Assembly (NCBI GenBank): GCA_963716085.1
Contig: OY970288.1
Location: 1,922,001 to 1,986,000, forward strand
Direction: 5' to 3'
Source of the DNA: Persicitalea sp963716085
GTDB taxonomy: Bacteria > Bacteroidota > Bacteroidia > Cytophagales > Spirosomataceae
Length of the DNA stretch: 64,000 bases
Shown here: positions 6,696 to 15,282 of the stretch, in pieces
How the letters are laid out: each line of letters begins with the position of its first letter
Position numbering within the stretch: the first letter of the stretch is position 1
Program-made: the position numbers and the translations under genes
The notes under the pieces: model-generated
Database searches by the model: none
Told to the model about the DNA's origin: nothing
What the model saw: only the letters and a program-made list of their open reading frames with translations

Positions 6696-8101
6696 CTTTT
6701 AGTTTTTAAATAGAAGGGATATGCCGCATATCTTAAATTTGTACCTTGCAGTACGTCATTTACTGAGATATTATTCAAGCGTTTAAAATTATATGGAGTA
6801 TAGCTATTCGGTTTATCAGGCACTCCTTCTGCTGTAAGGCCATATAGTACATTGTCATGTCCTAAAATGAATCCCAATTTACCAGGAATGTTCCTAGCTT
6901 GCCAGCTTACGTCACTACTTCCCATTGTGTATATACTTGGTCCTGCTGATCCATCCTTATCTGGATGAGTGTGAATTATCGAGATGAGATTTCTTTTAGT
7001 GTTTCCAACCGCATCAATCAGATTTCCATTCATGAATTTATAACCATAACTTCCCGGGTTAGCGGTAGTACTGTTATTGCTGTAACTTGGAAATACTAAC
7101 ACGCTATTTTCCAGAATAGCTGCTGATTCTTCATGAATACTTCCTACTGTGGAATTATTCCAGATTCTTCTATACGCCTCGGTTTGATTGCTATACATAA
7201 TGCTACCGTCCTTCCTATACTCTATACTACCGCTCTTAGAGTTACTTTTAAAAGTAGCTCCGATATAGGTTTGCCCTGCTCCCAAATCGCTCTGACTTTT
7301 AACATTTGGGTTGTATTGTAGAGTGCCATCCTTGGCTCTATACCAATCTTGAGACTGACTCTGAGCATTATAAGCCTGAATGCCAATATTCACAAAAGTA
7401 CCCGCAGCACCCGAAGCGAAATAAGAAAACTTCTGCCAGCCGCTTATCGATTGGCTAATAGACACCAGCCCGTATAAGTCAATAAAGCTACTAGGGTTGT
7501 TACTAGCATAGCTGAATGGCGTCTGCCCGGCTGACATCTGCGCCAGCGGATCAATCGACATAAACCGCCCAATGGCCGCATCGTAATGCCGAAACTCAAA
7601 CTCATCGTAAGCCCGATAATCCCGCTCCTTCATGCTGAACTGCCACCAATCCGGCAGCACCGCGCTCCTCTCTACGTCCGGCAGGTTCAGGCCCCACGGA
7701 TCATAAGCATTTTCTTGTACAAGATTACGCAAATTATTGCTCGGTAATAACGCCACTACATTCCCCAGCGAATCCAGCTTTTCCCCGCAGCGGCAAGCCG
7801 TGCGCAGGTTATCCAGATGGTCGGTCAACTGGTACTCATAGCGGAAAGCCGTCCCGCTTAAAGCCGCAATCGGCGGCAAAGCTCGCCCCTCTGCCGTAGG
7901 AATAAAAGTAAGACTATTATCGGTAAATACGCCCGCCGCCGTATAATCAATTTTCTTCTGCACGGTTGAGCCAGAGGTACTTCCCGGCAGATACGCTCCC
8001 TGCTTCTGCACCTTGGCCCCGTCGGCCGTGTATACATAGAATATCTTGGCATTGTTGGCAAAGCGGATTTCCTCGGGCAGGCCGATCACGTTGTAGCTCA
8101 T
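6692..8101 (-). CDS. Truncated Rhs core cassette with JAB/MPN metallopeptidase-like tip
   Basis: The first 210 residues are the Rhs core, from MSYNVIGLPEEIRF to DLYGL, lacking everything upstream that the full-length gene at 8817-12605 has. Sequence shared with that gene extends back to a YAYDAAGN motif near 8150, where it joins unrelated DNA. After the linker AYNAQ the tip differs: residues ~250-320 have the common DWYRAKDGTLQYNP and YRKDGSIMYSNQTEAYRRI modules. A JAB-like domain follows, with E324-E325, the metal motif H377-T-H379-P, and SSD at 395-397 (consensus E...HxHP...SxxD), then KLGFILGHDNVLYGL. The predicted activity is an isopeptidase or peptidase. A lipoprotein immunity candidate overlaps the stop. 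Confidence 0.72.
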   Translation of the reverse strand: MSYNVIGLPEEIRFANNAKIFYVYTADGAKVQKQGAYLPGSTSGSTVQKKIDYTAAGVFTDNSLTFIPTAEGRALPPIAALSGTAFRYEYQLTDHLDNLRTACRCGEKLDSLGNVVALLPSNNLRNLVQENAYDPWGLNLPDVERSAVLPDWWQFSMKERDYRAYDEFEFRHYDAAIGRFMSIDPLAQMSAGQTPFSYASNNPSSFIDLYGLVSISQSISGWQKFSYFASGAAGTFVNIGIQAYNAQSQSQDWYRAKDGTLQYNPNVKSQSDLGAGQTYIGATFKSNSKSGSIEYRKDGSIMYSNQTEAYRRIWNNSTVGSIHEESAAILENSVLVFPSYSNNSTTANPGSYGYKFMNGNLIDAVGNTKRNLISIIHTHPDKDGSAGPSIYTMGSSDVSWQARNIPGKLGFILGHDNVLYGLTAEGVPDKPNSYTPYNFKRLNNISVNDVLQGTNLRYAAYPFYLKTKR

Positions 8102-8190
8102 GAAGGTGATCTCCCGGTTGAGGTCCTTTGTCAGGTTGCCCGCCGCGTCGTAGGCGTAGAAGATACGCCAGCATCCTACGGGATAAAACA

Positions 8191-8206
8191 GTATGTCAAA
8201 GAGCGC
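8191..8206 (-). promoter_or_regulatory. boxA-like motif at a cassette border
   Basis: On the minus strand GCGCTCTTTGACATAC is followed by TGTTTTATC and then by the join into the Rhs core at about 8150. It is the closest of the three copies to the rRNA-leader boxA of Bacteroidota as I remember it (GTTCTTTGACATA). The join lies further upstream in the core than in the two other cassettes, so the motif does not simply belong to one fixed breakpoint. Confidence 0.45.
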
Positions 8207-8445
8207 TTAATTGATTTAAATAAATTCTTATAAAATATTAATATGGCTTATTTAAATTTACTAAAAGTTATTGATTTATTAAAACGTCAATCTTTTGGTT
8301 TATAAAATCAAAAACAGTGCCAATTTAAATTATTTTTTCATATTAAATTATGTACATATTTTTTCGTCAAATATATATTTAAAATAATCAAAGATTGATT
8401 ATTTTAAATTTTGAAATTTCTATAAGATGCAAAAATAAACATTAT

Positions 8446-8820
8446 TTATTGAATATAAAATATTAATACTATGATTGATAATATTGTAAATAAAACATAT
8501 ATAATCAAAAATGTATTAGCCTGTCTTTGGGATTTTTCAGATTTTGAAGAATACTTATTCAAAATGTACCTACTCCTATTTTCTAAAAAAAAATAATTAA
8601 ATAATATAATTATTCCAGATATTAACATAGGTATTGTTTTAGACTCAAAATTAATATTCATAGCAAATTGGTATTTCAAAGTACCAATAATGAATCCACC
8701 ATTTAAAATATTAAGTAACGCCATTAGCATGGCGGCACTTTCAGTTGGCACACTATTAATCTTTTCCATCCATTTAACTAGCCTGAAATATATGAATTCT
8801 ATGCTTTCCATATCAATCAA
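8446..8820 (-). CDS. Membrane protein, putative immunity to the long Rhs protein
   Basis: The 124-residue protein has three probable membrane segments: around residues 28-50 (AMLMALLNILNGGFIIGTL), 60-78 (IPMLISGIIILFNYFFL) and 103-123 (FLIIYVLFTILSIIVLIFYI). Its ATG at 8820 overlaps the stop of the long rhs gene (8817) by four bases. It is strongly AT-rich. A membrane-resident immunity protein fits a toxin that acts on or through the inner membrane. The family is not recognised; the 270 bases downstream (8175-8445) are AT-rich and hold no convincing gene. Confidence 0.65.
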   Translation of the reverse strand: MIDMESIEFIYFRLVKWMEKINSVPTESAAMLMALLNILNGGFIIGTLKYQFAMNINFESKTIPMLISGIIILFNYFFLENRSRYILNKYSSKSEKSQRQANTFLIIYVLFTILSIIVLIFYIQ

Positions 8821-11800
8821 TAAACTTTTGACGGTATTCCACTTCCAATTGGAAATACTTTTCTTTCTCTTCTATAGTAGTTAGAGTTTATTTTAAAAGC
8901 ATTATCCCACCCAACAGTAGAATCAATTATAAAGTAAGCCCCGCCCACGGCCCACCCAGGAGGACCTGCTAAGGAAGTATATGTACCTACTGCTGTATTC
9001 ACTCCTGCTTTAGTCCAACTTTGCTGGCCACTAGCTGCCATACCAACATCTATTCCTGCTCCAAAAATAGGTGCATATCTGCCCATAGCCACACCAAATT
9101 TAGCTACACCAGTTGTTAAGCCTCTTATTTTTAGCGCTCCTGCGGATAATTGTGTTAATTCGCCAGTATGAAATCTCATTGCCAACGCTTTCTGAGCTTC
9201 TAATGACTTACCGATAAAAGGCATTTCGCTAGCGACCTTACCTACAATGCTGAGTTGCATTTTAGTCGCCTTCTGTAACTGATATCGTAGCATAGAATAA
9301 GTGCTCGCAGATATTTTCCCGCTCTTTTGAAGATCAATTACCTCATTAACTTTTGGACTGTAATAATTCAATCGTACTGAGCCATCGAAAGCTAAAGTCT
9401 GAGAAGCACCGGCAGTCAAAACAGACCATGGCGTAGCTGAATAGGATTGAGAACCGTCAGGAGGGCAGTTGGGCGGACAGCCCCCTTTAATTGAATTCAT
9501 ATTAAAATCCGACGCACGAGGAGGTTGATTCTGAGCGTTATAAGCCTGAATGCCAATATTTATAAAAGTACCCGCAGTACCCGAAGCGAAATAAGAAAAC
9601 TTCTGCCAGCCGCTTATCGATTGGCTAATAGACACCAGCCCGTATAAGTCAATAAAGCTACTAGGGTTATTACTCGCATAGCTGAATGGCGTCTGCCCGG
9701 CTGACATCTGCGCCAGCGGATCAATCGACATGAACCGCCCAATCGCCGCATCATAATGCCTAAACTCAAACTCATCGTAAGCCCGATAATCCCGCTCCTT
9801 CATGCTAAACTGCCACCAATCCGGCAGCACCGCGCTCCTTTCCAAATCCGGCAGGTTCAGCCCCCAGGGGTCGTAGGCGTTCTCCTGCACCAAGTTCCGC
9901 AAATTATCAGAAGGCAGCAACGCCACCACATTCCCCAAAGAATCCAGCTTCTCCCCGCAACGGCAAGCTGTGCGCAGGTTGTCCAGGTGGTCGGTCAACT
10001 GGTACTCGTAGCGGAAGGCCGTCCCGCTCAGAGACGCAATCGGGGGCAACGCCCTTCCCTCTGCCGTGGGAATAAAAGTAAGATTATTATCGGTGAAAAC
10101 GCCTGCCGCCGTGTAATCAATTTTCTTCTGCACGGTTGAGCCAGAGGTACTTCCCGGCAAATACGCGCCCTGCTTCTGCACCTTGGCCCCGTCCGCCGTG
10201 TACACATAGAATATCCTGGCATTGTTGGCAAAGCGGATTTCCTCGGGCAGGCCAATCACGTTGTAGCTCATGAAGGTGATCTCGCGGTTGAGGTCTTTCA
10301 CCAGGTTGCCCGCCGCGTCGTAGGCGTAGTCGGTGCCGCTGCTGTTGCGGTCGTTGAAGTAGTGCGCCTTTTTGCCCGAGGAGGAGGCCGCTCCGGCATC
10401 GCTCACGTTCAGCAGGCGGTTGGTGTTGGGCGCGTAGGCGTACGTCAGGTTGTCTTCCGCCGGGCTGGCCCCCAGGGTGGGCGTACTGGCCGCCCGCTGC
10501 ATGCTCGTGATGTTGCCGTTGCGGTCGTAGTTCAGGTTGCTCAGCGAGAAGTCTTCCCCGGCGGCTCCGCTGTACGCGGCTCCCTTCAGGCGGTCGATGG
10601 CGTCGTAGGTGTAGGCGTAGCCGCGCGTGGTGGCAGAGACGGGGGCCGTTTTCACCAAACTACCCACGTTGCCCCACTGCTGGGCCTGCACGTTGTCCAG
10701 CAGGTCGTACTGCAGCACCTGCCCGAAGAAGCGGTTGTCGTCCTTCAACTGGGTCGGGTTGGCCGTGTTGTTGATGGCCGTCAGCCGCCCGCGGAGGTCG
10801 GTCTGGTAGTTCACGATTTGCAGTTTGCAGCCCTGCCATTTTTCGGTCAGTTCGCCCAGTTCGTTGTAGCGGTAGCGGCCCACGGGCTGCTTTTTGCCGC
10901 CGTTGATAATCTGGCAGGTCATCTTCAGCCGCTCGCCGCGGTCGTAGGTGTTCTTCGTCCAGATGTTCGTCGTGGCCGCGTAGGCCGTGGCGGTAGTCTT
11001 GGTTTCGAGGGCGCGCCCGGCGAAGTCGCGCTTCACGCTGCTGATGTCCTCGGTACCCAGGTGGTTGCCCGAGCGGGTCTGCACCAGGCGTTCGTATTGG
11101 TCGTAGAAGAAGACGGACGTCAGCTCGCTGGCGGTGACTGCCGCCGCGCCGGGGGCTTTCAGGATTTTCTCTTTGGTTCCCGTCAGCTTGCCGCGCACCG
11201 TCACTTGGCCCGTGACACCGATGGCACTCACGCTGAACTCGGCGGGCGGCGCGGGGCTGCCGTTGGCCGTGAAGGTGTAGTCGTCGTAGTAGTTGCGCGA
11301 GAGTTCGGTGAGGGTGCCAGTTGTGGGGAAGGCCGCGGCCCCGTAGGTGATGGTGCCGCCGAAGGCCGCGTTCACGGCGGCTTGCTGCGTGGTGCGGTCG
11401 GCGTTGCTGTCTAGCACGCCCCGGCTGTGGACGCGGCCCAGCTCGTCGTACTTGGTGTAGATCCACTGCCCGGCGGCGCGGTGCATCCCGTTGCGGTAGA
11501 GCACCACCTGGTTGTGGGGGTTGTGGACGGTCTCCTCCGCCTCGGCGTCGGGCGTCTTGTTCTCCGTCACGCGGCCCCGCGCGTCGTAGTCGTACCAGAA
11601 GACCTGGTCTTTGACGGAAGCCACCGTCTTGAAATCGTAGGCACCGGGGGCCAGGGCTTCAAGGGCCACCGCGGCCTGGGGCGGGAACATCAGCCGGGGG
11701 CGGTCGAAGTCGTCCTGGGTGTGGTAGGTCGTCAGTACTTCGCTGCCGTTATACACCTTGGTGCAAACCCGCTGGCCGTAGAGGTCGGTGAAGTCTTCGG

Positions 11801-12605
11801 TGCGGCGGTTCTCCGCGTCCTTGTACTCGGTCACAAAGAGGCGGTTGGCGGCGTACTTGCCCACCTGCCATTTGTTTTCGGCGTAGTTCCAGCTCAGTTC
11901 GGTGATGTTGTCGGCGGCGGTGTTGTGGCGGAAAGCCGCCTTGTCGGCTCCGATCTTGTTCTGGTTACCCGCCACGGGTTGCCAGGCGGCCCCCACCGAT
12001 CCCTGCTGCTCGAGCCGCTGCAAGGGCGACTGCTCAAGTACCGAGATCGAGAAGGCGTTGGCGTCGCCCTTCAAGGCGGCGTAGAAACTGCCCTGCGCCG
12101 CCACGGCGTTGGCCTGGAAGGCCCCGCCCGTACCGCCCGCGTAGGGCAGGTAGTTCTTGGTGGCGCGGCCCAGCCCGTCGTAGGCCACGGGCAGCACGGC
12201 ATCCTGTCCGCTGGGGCTGACGCCCGTCTGCACCACCTGCCGCGTCCGCCCGAAGCCGTCGAGGTAGGTGACCGTCTGGCTGATCTCGGTCGTCCCGGTC
12301 AGCGATGTCGTGGGGGCCAGGTAGGTGTTCTCGACCACCGCCGCGTAGGGGTAGCCGCTCAGGTCCAGGTCGGCATTGGCGACGACCTTCTCCGACTGCC
12401 AGGCGGGCAGGTCGCAGTCGGTGCATTCGCAGGCCACGTCCTCGGCCCGCAGCCGGAATTCGCGGAAGCAAGTGGGGCGGCTGGCGCTGGTGACTTTATA
12501 AATGTACTCACCAGGACTGTTGGGCCGCACATAGACCGAGTCGGTGGCCGTGCAACTCTTATCAAATTCTAGATAGAGCTTAGCACCGAACCCCTCAACG
12601 AGCAA
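8817..12605 (-). CDS. Rhs polymorphic toxin, DUF6443 type, N-terminally truncated
   Basis: This is the only copy here with the full repeat body: a Cys-rich beginning (CECTDC), a DUF6443-like region around residues 85-230 (TYLDGFGRTRQVVQ), YD/Rhs repeats, and the core ending DLYGL at about residue 990. The 272-residue C-terminal part contains the GGCPPNCPP linker and a Gly/Ala-rich hydrophobic tip (AGPPGWAVGGAYFIIDSTVGWDN). No catalytic motif is visible; with its membrane immunity partner it may attack membranes. The best start is a TTG at 12605 with no signal peptide; a stop lies about 45 bases upstream. Family members normally carry a longer exported N-terminus, so the 5' end may be lost. 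The body is GC-rich, the tip AT-rich. Confidence 0.8.
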   Translation of the reverse strand: MLVEGFGAKLYLEFDKSCTATDSVYVRPNSPGEYIYKVTSASRPTCFREFRLRAEDVACECTDCDLPAWQSEKVVANADLDLSGYPYAAVVENTYLAPTTSLTGTTEISQTVTYLDGFGRTRQVVQTGVSPSGQDAVLPVAYDGLGRATKNYLPYAGGTGGAFQANAVAAQGSFYAALKGDANAFSISVLEQSPLQRLEQQGSVGAAWQPVAGNQNKIGADKAAFRHNTAADNITELSWNYAENKWQVGKYAANRLFVTEYKDAENRRTEDFTDLYGQRVCTKVYNGSEVLTTYHTQDDFDRPRLMFPPQAAVALEALAPGAYDFKTVASVKDQVFWYDYDARGRVTENKTPDAEAEETVHNPHNQVVLYRNGMHRAAGQWIYTKYDELGRVHSRGVLDSNADRTTQQAAVNAAFGGTITYGAAAFPTTGTLTELSRNYYDDYTFTANGSPAPPAEFSVSAIGVTGQVTVRGKLTGTKEKILKAPGAAAVTASELTSVFFYDQYERLVQTRSGNHLGTEDISSVKRDFAGRALETKTTATAYAATTNIWTKNTYDRGERLKMTCQIINGGKKQPVGRYRYNELGELTEKWQGCKLQIVNYQTDLRGRLTAINNTANPTQLKDDNRFFGQVLQYDLLDNVQAQQWGNVGSLVKTAPVSATTRGYAYTYDAIDRLKGAAYSGAAGEDFSLSNLNYDRNGNITSMQRAASTPTLGASPAEDNLTYAYAPNTNRLLNVSDAGAASSSGKKAHYFNDRNSSGTDYAYDAAGNLVKDLNREITFMSYNVIGLPEEIRFANNARIFYVYTADGAKVQKQGAYLPGSTSGSTVQKKIDYTAAGVFTDNNLTFIPTAEGRALPPIASLSGTAFRYEYQLTDHLDNLRTACRCGEKLDSLGNVVALLPSDNLRNLVQENAYDPWGLNLPDLERSAVLPDWWQFSMKERDYRAYDEFEFRHYDAAIGRFMSIDPLAQMSAGQTPFSYASNNPSSFIDLYGLVSISQSISGWQKFSYFASGTAGTFINIGIQAYNAQNQPPRASDFNMNSIKGGCPPNCPPDGSQSYSATPWSVLTAGASQTLAFDGSVRLNYYSPKVNEVIDLQKSGKISASTYSMLRYQLQKATKMQLSIVGKVASEMPFIGKSLEAQKALAMRFHTGELTQLSAGALKIRGLTTGVAKFGVAMGRYAPIFGAGIDVGMAASGQQSWTKAGVNTAVGTYTSLAGPPGWAVGGAYFIIDSTVGWDNAFKINSNYYRRERKVFPIGSGIPSKVY
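9466..10325 (-). repeat. Rhs core segment repeated in four genes
   Basis: This core segment of the long rhs gene recurs, nearly identical, at about 7356-8160, 4788-5400 and, in a more divergent form, 2540-2965. All copies are in the same orientation. Right-hand borders differ (YAYDAAGN near 8150; TAEGRALPP near 5400 and 2965), and left-hand borders fall at AYNAQ, GGCPPNCPP or DLYGL, where the toxin tips diverge. Such repeats allow homologous recombination that would place a silent tip behind the full-length gene. Confidence 0.85.
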
Positions 12606-12809
12606 ACGACTGAAATTTCTTAGATTTGAGATTGTTAAAAACTATTTATAACGTAAAGCGTTGGCAGTTAACGGACTATTAACCTGATTTCTGCAACTCA
12701 AAATCTAAAAACCTGTAATTTTTTCGTGCTAAATCAAAAATTGGCATTTTCTTTGCTAGTCAGTAAATCGATACTACTGAAACAATACACCTTGAAAAGT
12801 AAAAACCCT
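12606..12809. other. Divergent intergenic region between rhs and the OmpA-family gene
   Basis: About 200 AT-rich bases separate the TTG of the long rhs gene from the ATG at 12810. A GTG at 12726 would extend the plus-strand gene by 28 residues, but that extension lacks a signal-peptide pattern and precedes a good one. No remnant of an Rhs signal sequence was found in any frame. Promoters for both genes should lie here; I see no clear TAnnTTTG element. Confidence 0.4.
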
Positions 12810-15104
12810 ATGAAAATCTGCCGTAATACGTTGCTACTGGCGATTTCCCTAACCCTTCTTTCGGTAGGCGCCTTTGCCCAGACCGCCCGGCTGCGGGCGG
12901 CCAACAAGCAGTTTGAAGACATGAGCTACCTCAACGCGGTGCGTTCCTACGAGGATTTTCTGCGGCTCGACAAGCGCGGCGATCCCGCTGAACGTCGCGA
13001 GGCCCTGACCAAACTCGGCTACAGCTACCGCCGCTTGCAGGACTCGCGCAACGCCGAGCGCGTGTACGGCGAGCTGGTCGATAAATACACCGACCTGCCC
13101 AGCGAAACCTACCTTTATTACGCGCAGTCGCTGGCTAAGAACAAAAAGTACCGCGACTCGCAGAAGATGTACGCCAAGTACGGCGAAATGCAGACCGAAG
13201 ACCTGCGGGGCAAGAAATTTACGGTGTCGTACATGGATATGAATCGCTTTTACGAAGATTCGTCCTCCTACAAAATCGAATATCTGCCTTTCAACTCCCG
13301 GCAGGCTGATTTCAGCCCGATGTATTATAAGGGAGGACTGACGTTCGTGTCGGCCCGTAATGAATCGGGTGTCATCAAGCGGGTTTTCAACTTCAATCAG
13401 ACGCCCTTCCTCGACATTTATTTCCAGCCGGACACCAACCAATTTCGGCAAAAGACCTTATCGGCCGGAGCGGCCACTTCCGCCCTGGGGGGGAGTGATC
13501 TCAATTCGTCCGGTGATGACGACCGGAATAACGCTGCCTCGACTGAGGCAAACTTGACCAAGTCCGAGATTTTCAGCCGTACCATCAATACCAAGTACCA
13601 CGAGGGTCCGATGACTTTTTTCAAAGACCAGAAGCGCATCATTTTCACCCGCAACAACGACGACAAAGGGAAGTCCGGCAAAAGCGCCAGCGAAGGCATC
13701 CGCAAACTGAAACTCTACTACGCCGAGCAGGACTCGCGCGGCAGGTGGGTCAACATCAAGGAGCTTCCCTTCAATAGCAAGGATTATTCCTGCGGTCACC
13801 CCGCCCTTTCACCCGACGACAGCAAACTTTATTTCGTATCGGACATGCCCGGCGGCTACGGATCGACCGACTTGTACGTAGTGGATTTTAACGACGGACA
13901 ATGGGGAACGCCGGTGAATATGGGCCGCGAAATCAACACCGAGGGGAACGAGATGTTCCCTTACCTGGATGCCGACGGAACGCTTTACTTTTCGTCCGAT
14001 GGCCACGAGGGCCTGGGCGGGTTGGATATTTTCTCCGCCGAACTGCGGGGCGACATCGCCCTGCAAGGCGTCGAGAATTTGGGCGCACCCATCAACTCTT
14101 CCAGCGATGATTTCGGTTTCATTTCCGATGGTGACCGGATGTCGGGATATTTCAGCTCAAACCGCAAGCGCGGGGCCTCCGACGATAACATTTACAGCTT
14201 TACCCGTGTGTGCAAGCAGCTCAACATCTTTGTGTATGACGCCAAAACCAAGGAGCCGATCGAGAACGCCGACGTGCGGGTCGTGAAAAACGGCGTGAAC
14301 CAACAGCTTCAGGAAACGGGCATGGACGGTAGCGTCAGGATGTGCCTGGAATCGGCCAAGGAATACGAGTTCAAGGCGATTAAGGAGGGTTACGCCGCCA
14401 ACAGCGTGCGCTTCTCGACGCTCACCCAATCGTCTAACCCCAGCATGGGGCTGTCGATCTACCTCGATCGAAGCGAAAACACATCCATCGTAAAGGGAAC
14501 CATCCGCAAAGAAGTGGATCAGAGTCCGGCCGATGGTGTGCGCGTGACGCTGCGCAACGATAAGGACAACTCGGAGGAGACCGTGACAACGGGAACTGAC
14601 GGGAAGTATGAGATTACCATGAACCCCAATTCCAACTACACCATTACGACCGAAAAGGACAAGTACACGCGCGATCAGAACCAGATCAAGACGCGCCGGA
14701 AAGGCGAAGTGGTTGAAAACAACATCGGGATGTACGGCGAGGGCGACGTCTTCCGCCTGGACAACATTTACTACGATCTTGATAAATTCTTCATTCGCCC
14801 CGATGCCGCCAAAGAACTTGATCGGGTGGTATCGCTCCTGAAAAAATATCCCGAAATGACCGTAGAACTACGCTCGCATACCGACAGCCGCGCCACGGAT
14901 GCCTACAACGAGAAACTCTCGGAGCGTCGCGCCCGCGCGGCCTACGACTACCTGGTGCGGCGGGGCGTGAGCGCAATGCGCCTTGTGGCACGCGGCTACG
15001 GTGAAAGTCAGCCCGTGAACGACTGCGTGGACGGTGAAAACTGTTCGGAAAGCCAGTATCAATTGAACCGACGGACGGAGTTCAAGGTGATCGCGGTGCA
15101 GTAG
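12810..15104 (+). CDS. PorE-like OmpA-family protein (TPR, beta-propeller, CRD, OmpA)
   Basis: The start at 12810 gives a signal peptide, MKICRNTLLLAISLTLL followed by GAFAQ. The mature protein has TPR-like helices (to about residue 125), PD40/WD40-like propeller blades with repeated LSPDDSKLYFVSD-type motifs (~residues 270-440), a carboxypeptidase-regulatory-like domain (EPIENADVRVVKNG, later DGVRVTLRN), and a C-terminal OmpA domain with IYYDLDKFFIRPDA and LRSHTDSRATDAYNEKLSERRA. This order is that of PorE, the peptidoglycan-binding periplasmic part of the type IX secretion system, and of related OmpA proteins. It is divergent from the rhs gene. A strong terminator follows at 15198. The T9SS assignment is likely but paralogues exist. 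Confidence 0.72.
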   Translation: MKICRNTLLLAISLTLLSVGAFAQTARLRAANKQFEDMSYLNAVRSYEDFLRLDKRGDPAERREALTKLGYSYRRLQDSRNAERVYGELVDKYTDLPSETYLYYAQSLAKNKKYRDSQKMYAKYGEMQTEDLRGKKFTVSYMDMNRFYEDSSSYKIEYLPFNSRQADFSPMYYKGGLTFVSARNESGVIKRVFNFNQTPFLDIYFQPDTNQFRQKTLSAGAATSALGGSDLNSSGDDDRNNAASTEANLTKSEIFSRTINTKYHEGPMTFFKDQKRIIFTRNNDDKGKSGKSASEGIRKLKLYYAEQDSRGRWVNIKELPFNSKDYSCGHPALSPDDSKLYFVSDMPGGYGSTDLYVVDFNDGQWGTPVNMGREINTEGNEMFPYLDADGTLYFSSDGHEGLGGLDIFSAELRGDIALQGVENLGAPINSSSDDFGFISDGDRMSGYFSSNRKRGASDDNIYSFTRVCKQLNIFVYDAKTKEPIENADVRVVKNGVNQQLQETGMDGSVRMCLESAKEYEFKAIKEGYAANSVRFSTLTQSSNPSMGLSIYLDRSENTSIVKGTIRKEVDQSPADGVRVTLRNDKDNSEETVTTGTDGKYEITMNPNSNYTITTEKDKYTRDQNQIKTRRKGEVVENNIGMYGEGDVFRLDNIYYDLDKFFIRPDAAKELDRVVSLLKKYPEMTVELRSHTDSRATDAYNEKLSERRARAAYDYLVRRGVSAMRLVARGYGESQPVNDCVDGENCSESQYQLNRRTEFKVIAVQ

Positions 15105-15105
15105 A

Positions 15106-15152
15106 TAATGAGTGAATTAGTGATTGAGTGAATGAGTGAATAAGTGGTAGGC
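15106..15152. repeat. Short degenerate GAGTGAAT repeats
   Basis: After the OmpA-family stop the plus strand has degenerate direct repeats of the GAGTGAAT/TTAGTGA type, four to five copies in about 45 bases. No coding or structural role is visible. Confidence 0.6.
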
Positions 15153-15197
15153 GAAAGGGGGTTCCTCTTCGATGTTCCTTCTTGATTTCGACTTTGC

Positions 15198-15233
15198 AAA
15201 GCACCTTACCAGTCGGTAGGGTGCTTTCTTTTT
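15198..15233 (+). terminator. Intrinsic terminator of the OmpA-family gene
   Basis: A 13-bp stem (15198-15210 with 15215-15227, one G-U pair) with the loop AGTC is followed by CTTTTT. It sits 94 bases after the OmpA-family stop and its T-run forms the TTTG of the next promoter. Confidence 0.85.
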
Positions 15234-15261
15234 GAATGAAGGGCCAGGAATTGTAGTTTTG
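15231..15261 (+). promoter_or_regulatory. Bacteroidota-type promoter of the rhodanese gene
   Basis: TTTG at 15231-15234, a 19-base spacer, and TAGTTTTG at 15254-15261 match the Bacteroidota sigma-A consensus (-33 TTTG, -7 TAnnTTTG). Initiation about 7 bases downstream would give a leader of about 15 bases before the ATG at 15283. Confidence 0.65.
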
Positions 15262-15282
15262 GGAAAAGAATTTTTCGCTACT

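Noticed and set aside
8175..8445. Possible gene in the AT-rich gap downstream of the membrane immunity gene
   Set aside because: All frames are short and of low complexity, with frequent stops; no start with a plausible product was found.
10362..11414. Long plus-strand open frame opposite the rhs gene
   Set aside because: It is antisense to GC-rich YD repeats and has low-complexity Arg/Val/Gly composition, with no start context or recognisable domain; it is a shadow of the real gene.
12726..12809. GTG at 12726 as the start of the OmpA-family gene
   Set aside because: The extra 28 residues precede an excellent signal peptide that begins at the ATG at 12810, so the later start is preferred.
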